From Microcaldota archaeon (GTDB taxonomy: Archaea; Micrarchaeota; Micrarchaeia; Anstonellales; JAGGVH01), in contig JAHKLX010000007.1 of assembly GCA_020854835.1 (NCBI GenBank), positions 1-64,000 on the forward strand: a DNA stretch of 64,000 nucleotides, written 5' to 3'. Under the pieces are notes generated by a model that saw only the letters and a list, made by a program, of their open reading frames with translations, was not told where the DNA came from and did no database searches. A program made the translations under genes and the position numbers. Below are positions 41,417 through 48,973 of the stretch, one piece after another. Numbering within the stretch: the first letter of the stretch is position 1; every line of letters starts with the position of its first letter.

Positions 41417-42010
41417 ATGGGAAAAAACGATATTCTTGTAAGACTTAATCCAAATCTTAAAAAACTTAAGCGAGGGCCGTATGGCGGACCGCAAATCATA
41501 CTGCCAAAAGATATTGGTGTTGTTTTTGGATACACAGATTTAGGAAGAAACAGTAAAATTGTTGAAGCAGGAAGTGGTGCAGGATTTTTCACAGTGTCAT
41601 TAGCAAATATCTGCAAAACTGTTTATTCTTACGAAGTCAGAGAAGATTTTTATATTGCTGCAAAAAAAAATATTGAAAAAATGGGTATGAAAAATGCGAA
41701 ACTCAAAAATAAGGATATTTCGAAAGGAATAAAAGAAAAAAACGTTGATGCTGTTTTTTTGGATATGCCAAAATCTGACCTAATTGTTCCACTGGCTTTC
41801 AAGGCAGTAAAAGAAAATGGGTGGATAATTGGCTATTTACCAAATGTTGAACAAGTTAAAGAATTTTATATAGCATGTGAAAAAGCTGGATTCAAAGATT
41901 TGTTTGTAATTGAATCAATAAACAGAGAATGGGTTGTGAGAGAACATGGGGTTAGACCACAACATAAAGGACTTGTTCACACGGCGTTTATTGTTTTTGG
42001 AAGGAGATGA
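41417..42010 (+). CDS. trmI: tRNA (adenine-N1)-methyltransferase TrmI-like
   Basis: 197 residues. The N-terminal RGPYGGPQIILPKDIGVVFG is the TrmI/GCD14 entry motif, VEAGSGAGFFTVSLA binds SAM, and FLDMPKSD is the family's LDLP-like catalytic loop. It is shorter than the usual 250 because the N-terminal beta domain is reduced. It methylates adenine 57/58 in the tRNA T-loop. The ATG at 41417 lies about 27 nt after TTTATAAATC, so the mRNA is probably leaderless. Confidence 0.85.
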   Translation: MGKNDILVRLNPNLKKLKRGPYGGPQIILPKDIGVVFGYTDLGRNSKIVEAGSGAGFFTVSLANICKTVYSYEVREDFYIAAKKNIEKMGMKNAKLKNKDISKGIKEKNVDAVFLDMPKSDLIVPLAFKAVKENGWIIGYLPNVEQVKEFYIACEKAGFKDLFVIESINREWVVREHGVRPQHKGLVHTAFIVFGRR

Positions 42011-42013
42011 AAA

Positions 42014-42571
42014 ATGAAAGTTTTTGGGAATATGTATGTCATGGCATCAAGATTTCTTTTTTTAATTGCACTTATTTTTTTGTTTGTCGGCATATTGTTT
42101 ATTTCAATAAATATGGACCTATCTAATTTTGTCAAGTTAGGTCTTCTTATTTTAGCAATGATAATACCACTTATACTTTTTCCATTACAGATGATTACAG
42201 GAATTAAATGGGATCAGGCAGAAATTGATTATTATGGAATAAAGATTTCAAATTTGTTGAAAAAAGAATATATAAGGTTTGAAAATATTGAACACATTGA
42301 ATGCACATTTGATTTACCCAGTGTTAAATTTAAAGGAAAGGATCAAAAATATTTTCATACAAAAAGAAATTTTTTACCATCTCTAGTAGTGCATACTGCT
42401 GAAAAAAGTTATGTTGTTACGGGCAGAATGCTAGGTAAAGAAAAGTTCAAAAATATTTCTGAAAAAATTGCTCAGTCAGTACCTGACCACATAAAAGTAA
42501 CGTATGCTGATGTTTCTTTTTTTGGATTGAAAAAAGGTGAAACAATAGTTCTGAAAAAAGGAGAAGAATGA
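42014..42571 (+). CDS. Membrane protein with PH-like cytosolic domain
   Basis: 185 residues. Two hydrophobic helices (about 10-32 and 38-60) are followed by a beta-rich domain (IDYYGIKISNLLKKEYIRFE and later VVHTAEKSYVVTGRML) resembling bacterial PH-like domains. A strong AAGGAGATG stands before the ATG, 3 nt after trmI, so the pair is co-transcribed. Function unknown. Confidence 0.6.
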   Translation: MKVFGNMYVMASRFLFLIALIFLFVGILFISINMDLSNFVKLGLLILAMIIPLILFPLQMITGIKWDQAEIDYYGIKISNLLKKEYIRFENIEHIECTFDLPSVKFKGKDQKYFHTKRNFLPSLVVHTAEKSYVVTGRMLGKEKFKNISEKIAQSVPDHIKVTYADVSFFGLKKGETIVLKKGEE

Positions 42572-44173
42572 TCATTTTCTTTTTAAGCAAGCTCTAACAA
42601 AACCAAAGAATAAAGGAGCGGGTTTTTCAAATCTTGATTTTAACTCAGGATGTGCTTGTGTTGCAACAAAATAAGGATGATCTTTCAACTCTATAAATTC
42701 AACCAATTTTTTGTTCGGGCTCAACCCAGAAAATATTAAACCATTTTTCTTTAAAGTTTCATGATATTCTGGATTAACTTCATATCTATGCCTATGTCTC
42801 TCTTGAACAACATCACTGTTGTATAAATTGTAAACTTTTGTACCTTTATCTAAGTTTGCAGGATAAGCACCTAATCTCATTGTTCCGCCTTTTGTCGTAA
42901 TATCTTTTTGCTCAGGTAAGATATCTATAACTGGATTTTCAGTTTCAGGATTTATTTCTTTTGAACTCGCATCCTTCAAACCACAAACATTCCTAGCAAA
43001 TTCAATAACCGCCAACTGCATACCATAACATAAACCCAAATAAGGAACATCATTTTCGCGAGCGTGTTGTATTACTTTTATTTTGCCCTCAACACCCCGA
43101 GAACCAAACCCGCCTGGAACAAGAATTCCATCTGCATTTCCAATCGCATCCTGAATAGATAGAACTCCCGATTCAATATCTGTTGTTTCAACCCATTTTA
43201 TCTCGATTTCCGTTCTTAGATGCGCACCTGCATGTTTTAAAGCCTCAACCACACTGGCATAAGAATCGTGAAGATCTGTATATTTTCCGCAGATTGCAAT
43301 TGTGAGTTTGTTGGTTGGATTTTTCATATTGTTTAAAACTTCCTCCCATTTTGAGAGATCCACGTCTATTTTTTCATGTAAAACATCTGATAAAGAATCC
43401 ACCATACCATTTTCATAAAACATTAGAGGAATCTCATATATATTATTCATATCAATTGCAGAAATTATTTGTTTTGGATTTAAATTCAATTCATTGAATT
43501 TGTGTTTTATTCTTTCTGGAAGAACATAATGACTTCTTGCAATTACCAGATCAGGATTTATTCCCATTGAACGCAACAAAGCTATATCTCTTTTGGCAGG
43601 TTTTGTCTTAAGTTCGCCAGTATTATACAACATAGGAAGATATGTTAAATGAATATATGCAATATTATCAATTCCTATATTGTGTGAAAGCCGGTGGGCT
43701 GCCTCAATGAACCAAAAATTTTCATTGTCCCCTATAGTACCACCTATTTCAATAAGCATATAATCTGGTTTGTGTTTCTCAGCAAGCTCAATCCACCAAT
43801 CAATAACTTCATTCACTGCATGAGGAACAATTTGAATTGTTTTTCCTAAGAACTTTCCTTCTCTTTCCTTATCTATTAATCTTAAAAATAACTTTCCAGA
43901 TGTTATATTCCAATCTCCTTCTCCCTCTGTTCCAATGAATCGTTCATAATGTCCGAAATCCATATCAACTTCAGTACCGTCATTCAATACAAAAACTTCG
44001 CCGTGTTCAATAGGATTCATTGTTCCAGGATCTACATTCAAATAACCGTCACATTTAACAACTATTATTTTTTTATCGCCGTGATTTTTTAGAAGACGTC
44101 CGATAGAGGCAGTTGCAATACCTTTTCCAATTCCAGATAAAACTCCCCCTGTAATAAATATAAATTTTGACAT
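42572..44173 (-). CDS. pyrG: CTP synthase
   Basis: 533 residues, full length. The synthetase domain begins FIFITGGVLSGIGKGIATAS; GYLNVDPGTMNPIEHGEVFV and the GGTIGDNE segment are conserved. The glutaminase domain has GGFGSRGVEGK, the nucleophile in YLGLCYGMQLAVIEFAR, and the C-terminal His-Pro-Glu in QAHPELKS. It makes CTP from UTP with ATP and glutamine. A symmetric ATTTAAAT box at 44196-44203 lies 26 nt before the ATG. Confidence 0.96.
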   Translation of the reverse strand: MSKFIFITGGVLSGIGKGIATASIGRLLKNHGDKKIIVVKCDGYLNVDPGTMNPIEHGEVFVLNDGTEVDMDFGHYERFIGTEGEGDWNITSGKLFLRLIDKEREGKFLGKTIQIVPHAVNEVIDWWIELAEKHKPDYMLIEIGGTIGDNENFWFIEAAHRLSHNIGIDNIAYIHLTYLPMLYNTGELKTKPAKRDIALLRSMGINPDLVIARSHYVLPERIKHKFNELNLNPKQIISAIDMNNIYEIPLMFYENGMVDSLSDVLHEKIDVDLSKWEEVLNNMKNPTNKLTIAICGKYTDLHDSYASVVEALKHAGAHLRTEIEIKWVETTDIESGVLSIQDAIGNADGILVPGGFGSRGVEGKIKVIQHARENDVPYLGLCYGMQLAVIEFARNVCGLKDASSKEINPETENPVIDILPEQKDITTKGGTMRLGAYPANLDKGTKVYNLYNSDVVQERHRHRYEVNPEYHETLKKNGLIFSGLSPNKKLVEFIELKDHPYFVATQAHPELKSRFEKPAPLFFGFVRACLKRK

Positions 44174-44238
44174 TGTGCTTATATAAAATCAAAAAATTTA
44201 AATAGGTGTGGGATTAGACTAAAACTATAGGAGATAAA
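44174..44238. promoter_or_regulatory. Divergent pyrG/yjbQ promoter with a symmetric TATA
   Basis: The palindrome ATTTAAAT at 44196-44203 is centred 26-27 nt from the pyrG ATG (leaderless). In the other direction it would give a start near 44226, leaving a 13-nt leader that holds TAGGAGATAAA before the yjbQ ATG. Confidence 0.4.
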
Positions 44239-44622
44239 ATGAAATTTAATATTACGACAAAAGGAAAATATGATATTGTAGATATAACTTCTAGTGTAAA
44301 AAATCTTGTAAATATCAACGAAGGCATATGTGTTGTTTGTGTCCTACATACAACTGCAGGATTAGTTGTAAATGAATTTGAACCGAATATTGCAGAGGAT
44401 TATATTGAATTTTTTAAAAACCTCGCCCCAGATAAAAACTGGAAACACAATAAAATTGATGCAAACGCAGAAGCCCATTTACTTTCTACAATAACTGGAT
44501 CTTCAAAAACATTTATTGTTAAAAATAATAAATTAATTTTGGGAACATGGCAAAGAATACTTTTATGCGAATTTGACGGACCAAGAAACAGAGAAGTGAT
44601 TGTTTATTCAAAATCAGAATAA
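44239..44622 (+). CDS. YjbQ family protein (UPF0047)
   Basis: 127 residues, usual length near 130. The family motif CVLHTTAGLVVNEFEPNIAEDY and the second His region ANAEAHLLSTITGSS are present, as is the end motif LGTWQRILLCEFDGPR. Members have been linked to a secondary thiamine-phosphate synthase activity in E. coli; the true role in archaea is unclear. Ribosome site TAGGAGATAAA. The 3' end overlaps the Nudix gene by 19 nt on the opposite strand. Confidence 0.88.
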   Translation: MKFNITTKGKYDIVDITSSVKNLVNINEGICVVCVLHTTAGLVVNEFEPNIAEDYIEFFKNLAPDKNWKHNKIDANAEAHLLSTITGSSKTFIVKNNKLILGTWQRILLCEFDGPRNREVIVYSKSE

Positions 44623-45050
44623 AATTGTTTGTTTAAATAATTTTTAACCACTATTTCACTTGGAAAAAACATAGGATGGGGTAAATTGTTTATATCAAAC
44701 CAAGACCATTCAGTTATTTTATTTGGTTCCGTTACTTTTGGTTCTCCGTCAAATTCTTCAACCAACAAACCAATAGTAACAAAATGCGCCCCTTTTGTTT
44801 TATCATTTGAAACACATATAATTTTTGGGTTTTTGATTTTGATTCCTGTTTCTTCCAACGTTTCTCTACAAGCACATTCCTTGAACGATTCTCCAAAATC
44901 AAGTTTTCCGCCGGGCATAGTCCAAGAGCCTTGTCCACTTAAAAGAGACGAAGCTTTCAAAGGATCGGTGTGTCTTTTTCCCAGAAGTATTTTACCCTCT
45001 TTAATAACCATAACTCCGACTCCGACACCCACTCTTTTCCAATCATCCAT
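44604..45050 (-). CDS. Nudix hydrolase
   Basis: 148 residues. The Nudix box is complete: GGKLDFGESFKECACRETLEETG (G-x5-E-x7-RE-x2-EE-x-G, about residues 46-68). It is MutT-like, with LSGQGSWTMPGG before the box; it cleaves a nucleoside diphosphate-linked substrate, possibly sanitising oxidised nucleotides. AGGTGAAAAA precedes the ATG, and tRNA-Lys lies immediately upstream on the same strand. Confidence 0.88.
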   Translation of the reverse strand: MDDWKRVGVGVGVMVIKEGKILLGKRHTDPLKASSLLSGQGSWTMPGGKLDFGESFKECACRETLEETGIKIKNPKIICVSNDKTKGAHFVTIGLLVEEFDGEPKVTEPNKITEWSWFDINNLPHPMFFPSEIVVKNYLNKQFYSDFE

Positions 45051-45068
45051 TTTTTCACCTATAAAAAA

Positions 45069-45142
45069 CGGGTCCGAAGGGATTTGAACCCTTGGCCTAC
45101 TGGTTAAAAGCCAGCCGCTCTACCAAGCTGAGCTACGGACCC
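45069..45142 (-). tRNA. tRNA-Lys (anticodon TTT)
   Basis: 74 nt on the minus strand. The acceptor stem is GGGTCCG/CGGACCC, the D arm GCTC...GAGC with TTGG in the loop, the anticodon arm GCTGG-CTTTTAA-CCAGT, and the T arm AAGGG-TTCAAAT-CCCTT. The discriminator is G; CCA is not encoded. A T6 run follows the 3' end before the Nudix gene's ribosome site. Confidence 0.93.
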
Positions 45143-45244
45143 ACAAAAAAAGACAATAAATGTTTTAGTTTGGTTAAATAATTAAGGAATATATTTAAAA
45201 AGCTCACCGTTGATTTTATGTAAAATGATTATAGAGGGATGTTT

Positions 45245-46066
45245 ATGTTAATTCTACCAAAACAAAGAGAAGCATATTGGATAGCAGTAGGAATTGGTGG
45301 ATTTGGAGTAATTGTAGGACTTGTAGGAGGAGGACAAATATTGTCATTCATAGGGCTGCTTGCTGCAGGTTTAGGTGCGGTATTATCCCTATTAATTTAT
45401 CAATACGGGTATTTGATTGTTCCTATTTTTACTAAATTTTCAAGAATTGTAGTTGTAACTCCAGATAAAGAATATGAGATACCTCCTTCACAAGATGTTA
45501 TTATTAAAAAAACAGGAGATTCATACTACGCAACAAAATTTTTGGGAGTTCAGATTTTTGAATCCGCAGCTGAAAAAAGCACCGAGGAAAATGTAACTTA
45601 CATGCTCGCTTTTGAACGTGCAATTTCATCTGTAAAACATGTAACAAAGTTTTCAATGATGGTTTATGTTTTAGATATAACAGAAAAAAAGAGAGATATT
45701 GAAACAAGAAAATATGAAGCACAACTCAAGCTGGCAAAACAAAGAGAAAAAGGTCAAGATATGGATGTGCTTTTAATTGATAAATACGAACATGAAATAT
45801 CAATGTGGGAAAAAGAACTTGAAAAAATCTCAAGAGGTGAAAAACCTATGGCAGTTGTGGCGTATATTATGACAACTGCAATCGGGGTTTCAAAAGAAGC
45901 TGCCATGGCCGCTGCAAATGGACAAGCAAACGAAATACGTGCATCAGTTTCTAATGCACTTAATGCAAAAATAGAAATCATGAAAGCAGATGATATGCTT
46001 AGGTGCTTCCAGTGGGAATATCTTCTCCCAGTGTCATATGCAGAATGGAAACAGCAGGTTGATTAA
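45245..46066 (+). CDS. Membrane protein resembling PrgI fused to a VirB4 N-terminal domain
   Basis: 273 residues from the ATG at 45245 (AGAGGGA 6 nt upstream). Two membrane helices at about 13-33 and 36-56 are followed by a cytosolic alpha/beta domain with FERAISSVKHVTKFSMMVYV and a C-terminal stretch ending MLRCFQWEYLLPVSYAEW. The order (two helices, then a domain like the one preceding the ATPase core of VirB4) and the immediately following ATPase gene suggest a split VirB4 with a PrgI-like membrane anchor. This is inference from layout; no exact family is claimed. First gene of a five-gene cassette; TATA-like ATATTTAAAAAG near 45190. Confidence 0.6.
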   Translation: MLILPKQREAYWIAVGIGGFGVIVGLVGGGQILSFIGLLAAGLGAVLSLLIYQYGYLIVPIFTKFSRIVVVTPDKEYEIPPSQDVIIKKTGDSYYATKFLGVQIFESAAEKSTEENVTYMLAFERAISSVKHVTKFSMMVYVLDITEKKRDIETRKYEAQLKLAKQREKGQDMDVLLIDKYEHEISMWEKELEKISRGEKPMAVVAYIMTTAIGVSKEAAMAAANGQANEIRASVSNALNAKIEIMKADDMLRCFQWEYLLPVSYAEWKQQVD

Positions 46067-46068
46067 AT

Positions 46069-47643
46069 ATGGGATGGTTAAAAATACGAGATATATCTAA
46101 TATTACTCTCGCAAGAAGAAATATTCTAGTTAGACCTCCTGAACCCCCTCCAGAAATGCTCTGGTCCGATCCCAGTAATTCCATATTCACTGGAAAAACT
46201 AAAATATTTAACATACCCTTTTATTGGAATTATAATGAATTAACAAATCCTCATCTGGCAATAGTCGGAATAACAGGTTCAGGTAAATCATATTTCATTA
46301 AAACTTTTTTAACCCGTGCAGCTTTGGTTTGGGACAGCAATGCATTTATTATTGACTGGGCAGGAGAATACCGAGAATGGGTTAAATCTGCAGGAGGAAC
46401 AGTTATCTCACTTGGAAAAGGATCTTATATTAATTTGTTGGATACTGGAGGAATGACTCCAAATAATAGAATCAAACAAATAATAAGAACTCTTGAAATA
46501 TTGACAGATATAAATCAATATCCTGAACAAAAAAGATTAACTGAATTGGCAATAGAAGAAGCTTATAAAAAAGCTAATTTCAAAATGGATTCTATAGTTC
46601 AAAAAGACAGTTCTGGAACTGAATTGATTGCCCCAACATTGAAAGATGTTGTTGAAAATTTAGAAAAAACTTACAAAAGGGGAGGATATGAATATCCTGC
46701 CGAACTGCAAAATTCTATTTACAGATTGAAACAATACACAAAAACAGGTCAAGATTTTTTTGCACAACAAAGCACTCTTGATTTAGATAAATTAACAAAT
46801 TCGGGTTTAGTATCACTGGATTTGTCAGGTTTGCCAGATGAAATATTTAGAGCGTTGGCTGCCCTTTCAATGCTCCAATTCATTAAAGAAAAAATGAGGG
46901 CAGCAGGCTGGAAAAAGAGAAAAGGAATTCAACTATTTGTTGTGTTGGATGAAGCTTGGAAAATTGCAGGAGATGAAAACAGTGATGCAGTTATGATAGT
47001 TAGAGAAGGTCGTAAATATAATTTTAGTTTGATTGTTGCGAGCCAGAACCCAACAGATATTAATGAGGCAATATTTTCAAACGTAGGAACCACATTCGTA
47101 TTTAAAGTTAAATTTGAAAGATATTTGAATTATATACAAGGAACTTTAAACTTCAGTGATTTCATTCGAGAAGAAATTTCAAAATTGGGTGTTGGACAAT
47201 GCGCAGTCAATATGGCTTTTACCACGAGTGCGAATTATCCATCAACTTTTCTAGTTCAGAAAATTGAAGGTGAAGAACCTTTGGTAGAATACTTCCTTGA
47301 TGTTGGCAGTGTGCTCACTGAGGAAGAAAGGAGGGATGTAAGAGTGGCAAGAAGTGTAGCAATTGAAAGAGAAGAGATGAGGAAGAGGCTTAGAATGTAT
47401 GGTCTCAATGAATCTCAGCTTGAAGAAATTTCATCTCTTTTTGATAAGAAAAATAAACATATTGACATAGTTTCATTTGTAATTCTTTTACAGAGATATG
47501 GATTAGCACGAAACAAAATAACAGCATTGTTAAAAGATTTTGGTGTTGCAGATTCAACAATCATCAACATCTTTATTAAAGCTGACTTTAAAGTTCATTC
47601 GGCGACAAGCCAGGATATTATGGATATTATTTTAGAGGAATAG
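46069..47643 (+). CDS. VirB4/HerA-like P-loop ATPase (type IV secretion type)
   Basis: 524 residues. Walker A is GITGSGKS at 67-74, followed by FIIDWAGEYREW as in DUF87/HerA proteins. Walker B is LFVVLDEAW with Asp294-Glu295, typical of VirB4/TraC, and SLIVASQNPTDI supplies the sensor Gln. About 120 C-terminal residues form a helical extension. VirB4/CedB-type ATPases are hexameric motors that drive DNA or pilus subunits across the membrane. The ATG lies 2 nt after the upstream stop, with AGGTTGATTAAAT. It is the central gene of the cassette. Confidence 0.85.
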   Translation: MGWLKIRDISNITLARRNILVRPPEPPPEMLWSDPSNSIFTGKTKIFNIPFYWNYNELTNPHLAIVGITGSGKSYFIKTFLTRAALVWDSNAFIIDWAGEYREWVKSAGGTVISLGKGSYINLLDTGGMTPNNRIKQIIRTLEILTDINQYPEQKRLTELAIEEAYKKANFKMDSIVQKDSSGTELIAPTLKDVVENLEKTYKRGGYEYPAELQNSIYRLKQYTKTGQDFFAQQSTLDLDKLTNSGLVSLDLSGLPDEIFRALAALSMLQFIKEKMRAAGWKKRKGIQLFVVLDEAWKIAGDENSDAVMIVREGRKYNFSLIVASQNPTDINEAIFSNVGTTFVFKVKFERYLNYIQGTLNFSDFIREEISKLGVGQCAVNMAFTTSANYPSTFLVQKIEGEEPLVEYFLDVGSVLTEEERRDVRVARSVAIEREEMRKRLRMYGLNESQLEEISSLFDKKNKHIDIVSFVILLQRYGLARNKITALLKDFGVADSTIINIFIKADFKVHSATSQDIMDIILEE

Positions 47644-47652
47644 GTGGTTCAT

Positions 47653-48186
47653 ATGGATTTGTTTAAATTGTTTAAAGGAAAAGAAAAAAAAGAAAAGACA
47701 TTTGAAAATTTTGATGTTAAAAATTCAAATGTTTGTATGGAATGTGGAAAAATAGTTATTCCATCTAAAGCTGTACCAGTAAAGGATGACTTTGTGTTGA
47801 ATGTTATCAAATCCATAAAACAAAAAACAAAAACAATAAAAAACAACAAATTATTTATATGTCCAAGTTGCTGGCCAGAATATGAAAAAAACAGAAAAAG
47901 ATTTGTAAATGGAGTATTTTTCTGGAGTGTTTTGCTAGGGGTTTTTTTAGTAGTGTTATTGGTAACTCCTTTGTTAACTCAGAATTCATATCCGCTACTT
48001 AATGTTGTTTTTCTGTTGTTGGGAATTTTTGCATTTTGGGTGCTTTTAATGATCATGCAAATTTATTCTTCATATAGGCCCGGAACTGAATTTGATATTA
48101 AAAACCTTAAAGAATACACTCCTAGCAAGAAAAAAAATATTGTGGCAAAAGCTAAAAAATCAAAGAAAAAGAGGGTGAAAAAATGA
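47653..48186 (+). CDS. Zinc-ribbon membrane protein of the VirB4-like cassette
   Basis: 177 residues from the ATG at 47653 (TAGGTGGTTCAT upstream). A cytosolic N-terminus carries a split zinc ribbon, NVCMECGK and ICPSCWPEY, about 45 residues apart. Two membrane helices at about 92-112 and 118-140 follow, then a very basic tail (KKKNIVAKAKKSKKKRVKK). The stop overlaps the next gene (ATGA). The layout suits an adaptor between the membrane and the cytosolic motor or a nucleic acid. Not recognised as a named family. Confidence 0.65.
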   Translation: MDLFKLFKGKEKKEKTFENFDVKNSNVCMECGKIVIPSKAVPVKDDFVLNVIKSIKQKTKTIKNNKLFICPSCWPEYEKNRKRFVNGVFFWSVLLGVFLVVLLVTPLLTQNSYPLLNVVFLLLGIFAFWVLLMIMQIYSSYRPGTEFDIKNLKEYTPSKKKNIVAKAKKSKKKRVKK

Positions 48187-48959
48187 GTGGTCTGCCATTC
48201 CCAGGAAAACCTCAGCAAAAACAAGATAAAAAAAAGGTTAAAGATGAAGTTAAAGAACCCCTTGTAGAGGGGTTTGAAATACCTGGAAAAAGATTGGGTT
48301 CCTCACAAGATATATTGCAGTCTTTATCACAAGTCTCATACATTCAAACAATTGTTGATAAAGAAGATTATGTGATATTGAACGTTGAAAGCAGAGACCT
48401 AACCAATAAACCATATCTATTTTCAATAATTCACTTAAAACCAGATACTATTCAGGTTCTTTACACTGTAACCCCTGGAATGAGTCCTAGGAAAAGAAGA
48501 GTAGATATATTAAGATATTTTTTTACGGTTTTATCCATGGTTAGTGAATATTACGAAATCAGAATGGCAGTGGTTTATCAGCTTTTTGAAGATTCTATAG
48601 ATAAAATTAGTGAATATGTGACGTTAGATTATGAAGAAATGTACGCCAGATATGACTCCATAAAATCAGAAAATGAAAGATTGAAATCAGACATTGCAAA
48701 AATAAGTGAAACTAGCCGAGAAATATCAAAAGAAAATTACGATCTTAAAACTAAAATTGACGATCTTAAAATAAAGCTCGATAGGTTGAGCAAACACAGT
48801 GACGATTCACTTAAAGTAAGATTAATGGAATGGATAAATGAGCATCAGGGAGAAATAAATGTTCCTGAAGTTGCAAGAATGTATTCAGTGCCTGATGCAA
48901 AAATAGAAGAACTCCTTAATGAATTAATGAGAGAAGGATATTTGAAATCTATAAGTTAA
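48183..48959 (+). CDS. Coiled-coil protein with C-terminal winged helix, VirB4-like cassette
   Basis: 258 residues, soluble. A basic N-terminal tail is followed by an alpha/beta domain (about 45-145: YVILNVESRDLTNKPYLFSI, then VDILRYFFTVLSMVSEYYEI). A coiled coil comes next (about 157-205: KSENERLKSDIAKISETSRE), then a winged-helix module at about 207-258 (RLMEWINEHQGEINVPEVAR, EELLNELMREGYL). GAGGGTGAAAAA precedes the ATG, which overlaps the upstream stop. It may link substrate or DNA to the motor, but function is unknown. Confidence 0.65.
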   Translation: MSGLPFPGKPQQKQDKKKVKDEVKEPLVEGFEIPGKRLGSSQDILQSLSQVSYIQTIVDKEDYVILNVESRDLTNKPYLFSIIHLKPDTIQVLYTVTPGMSPRKRRVDILRYFFTVLSMVSEYYEIRMAVVYQLFEDSIDKISEYVTLDYEEMYARYDSIKSENERLKSDIAKISETSREISKENYDLKTKIDDLKIKLDRLSKHSDDSLKVRLMEWINEHQGEINVPEVARMYSVPDAKIEELLNELMREGYLKSIS

Positions 48960-48973
48960 CTGAGGGATAATAA

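Noticed and set aside
46069-47643. HerA of the HerA-NurA DNA end-resection pair
   Set aside because: No NurA, Mre11 or Rad50 gene is adjacent; the LDEAW Walker B and membrane-protein neighbours favour a VirB4-like role.
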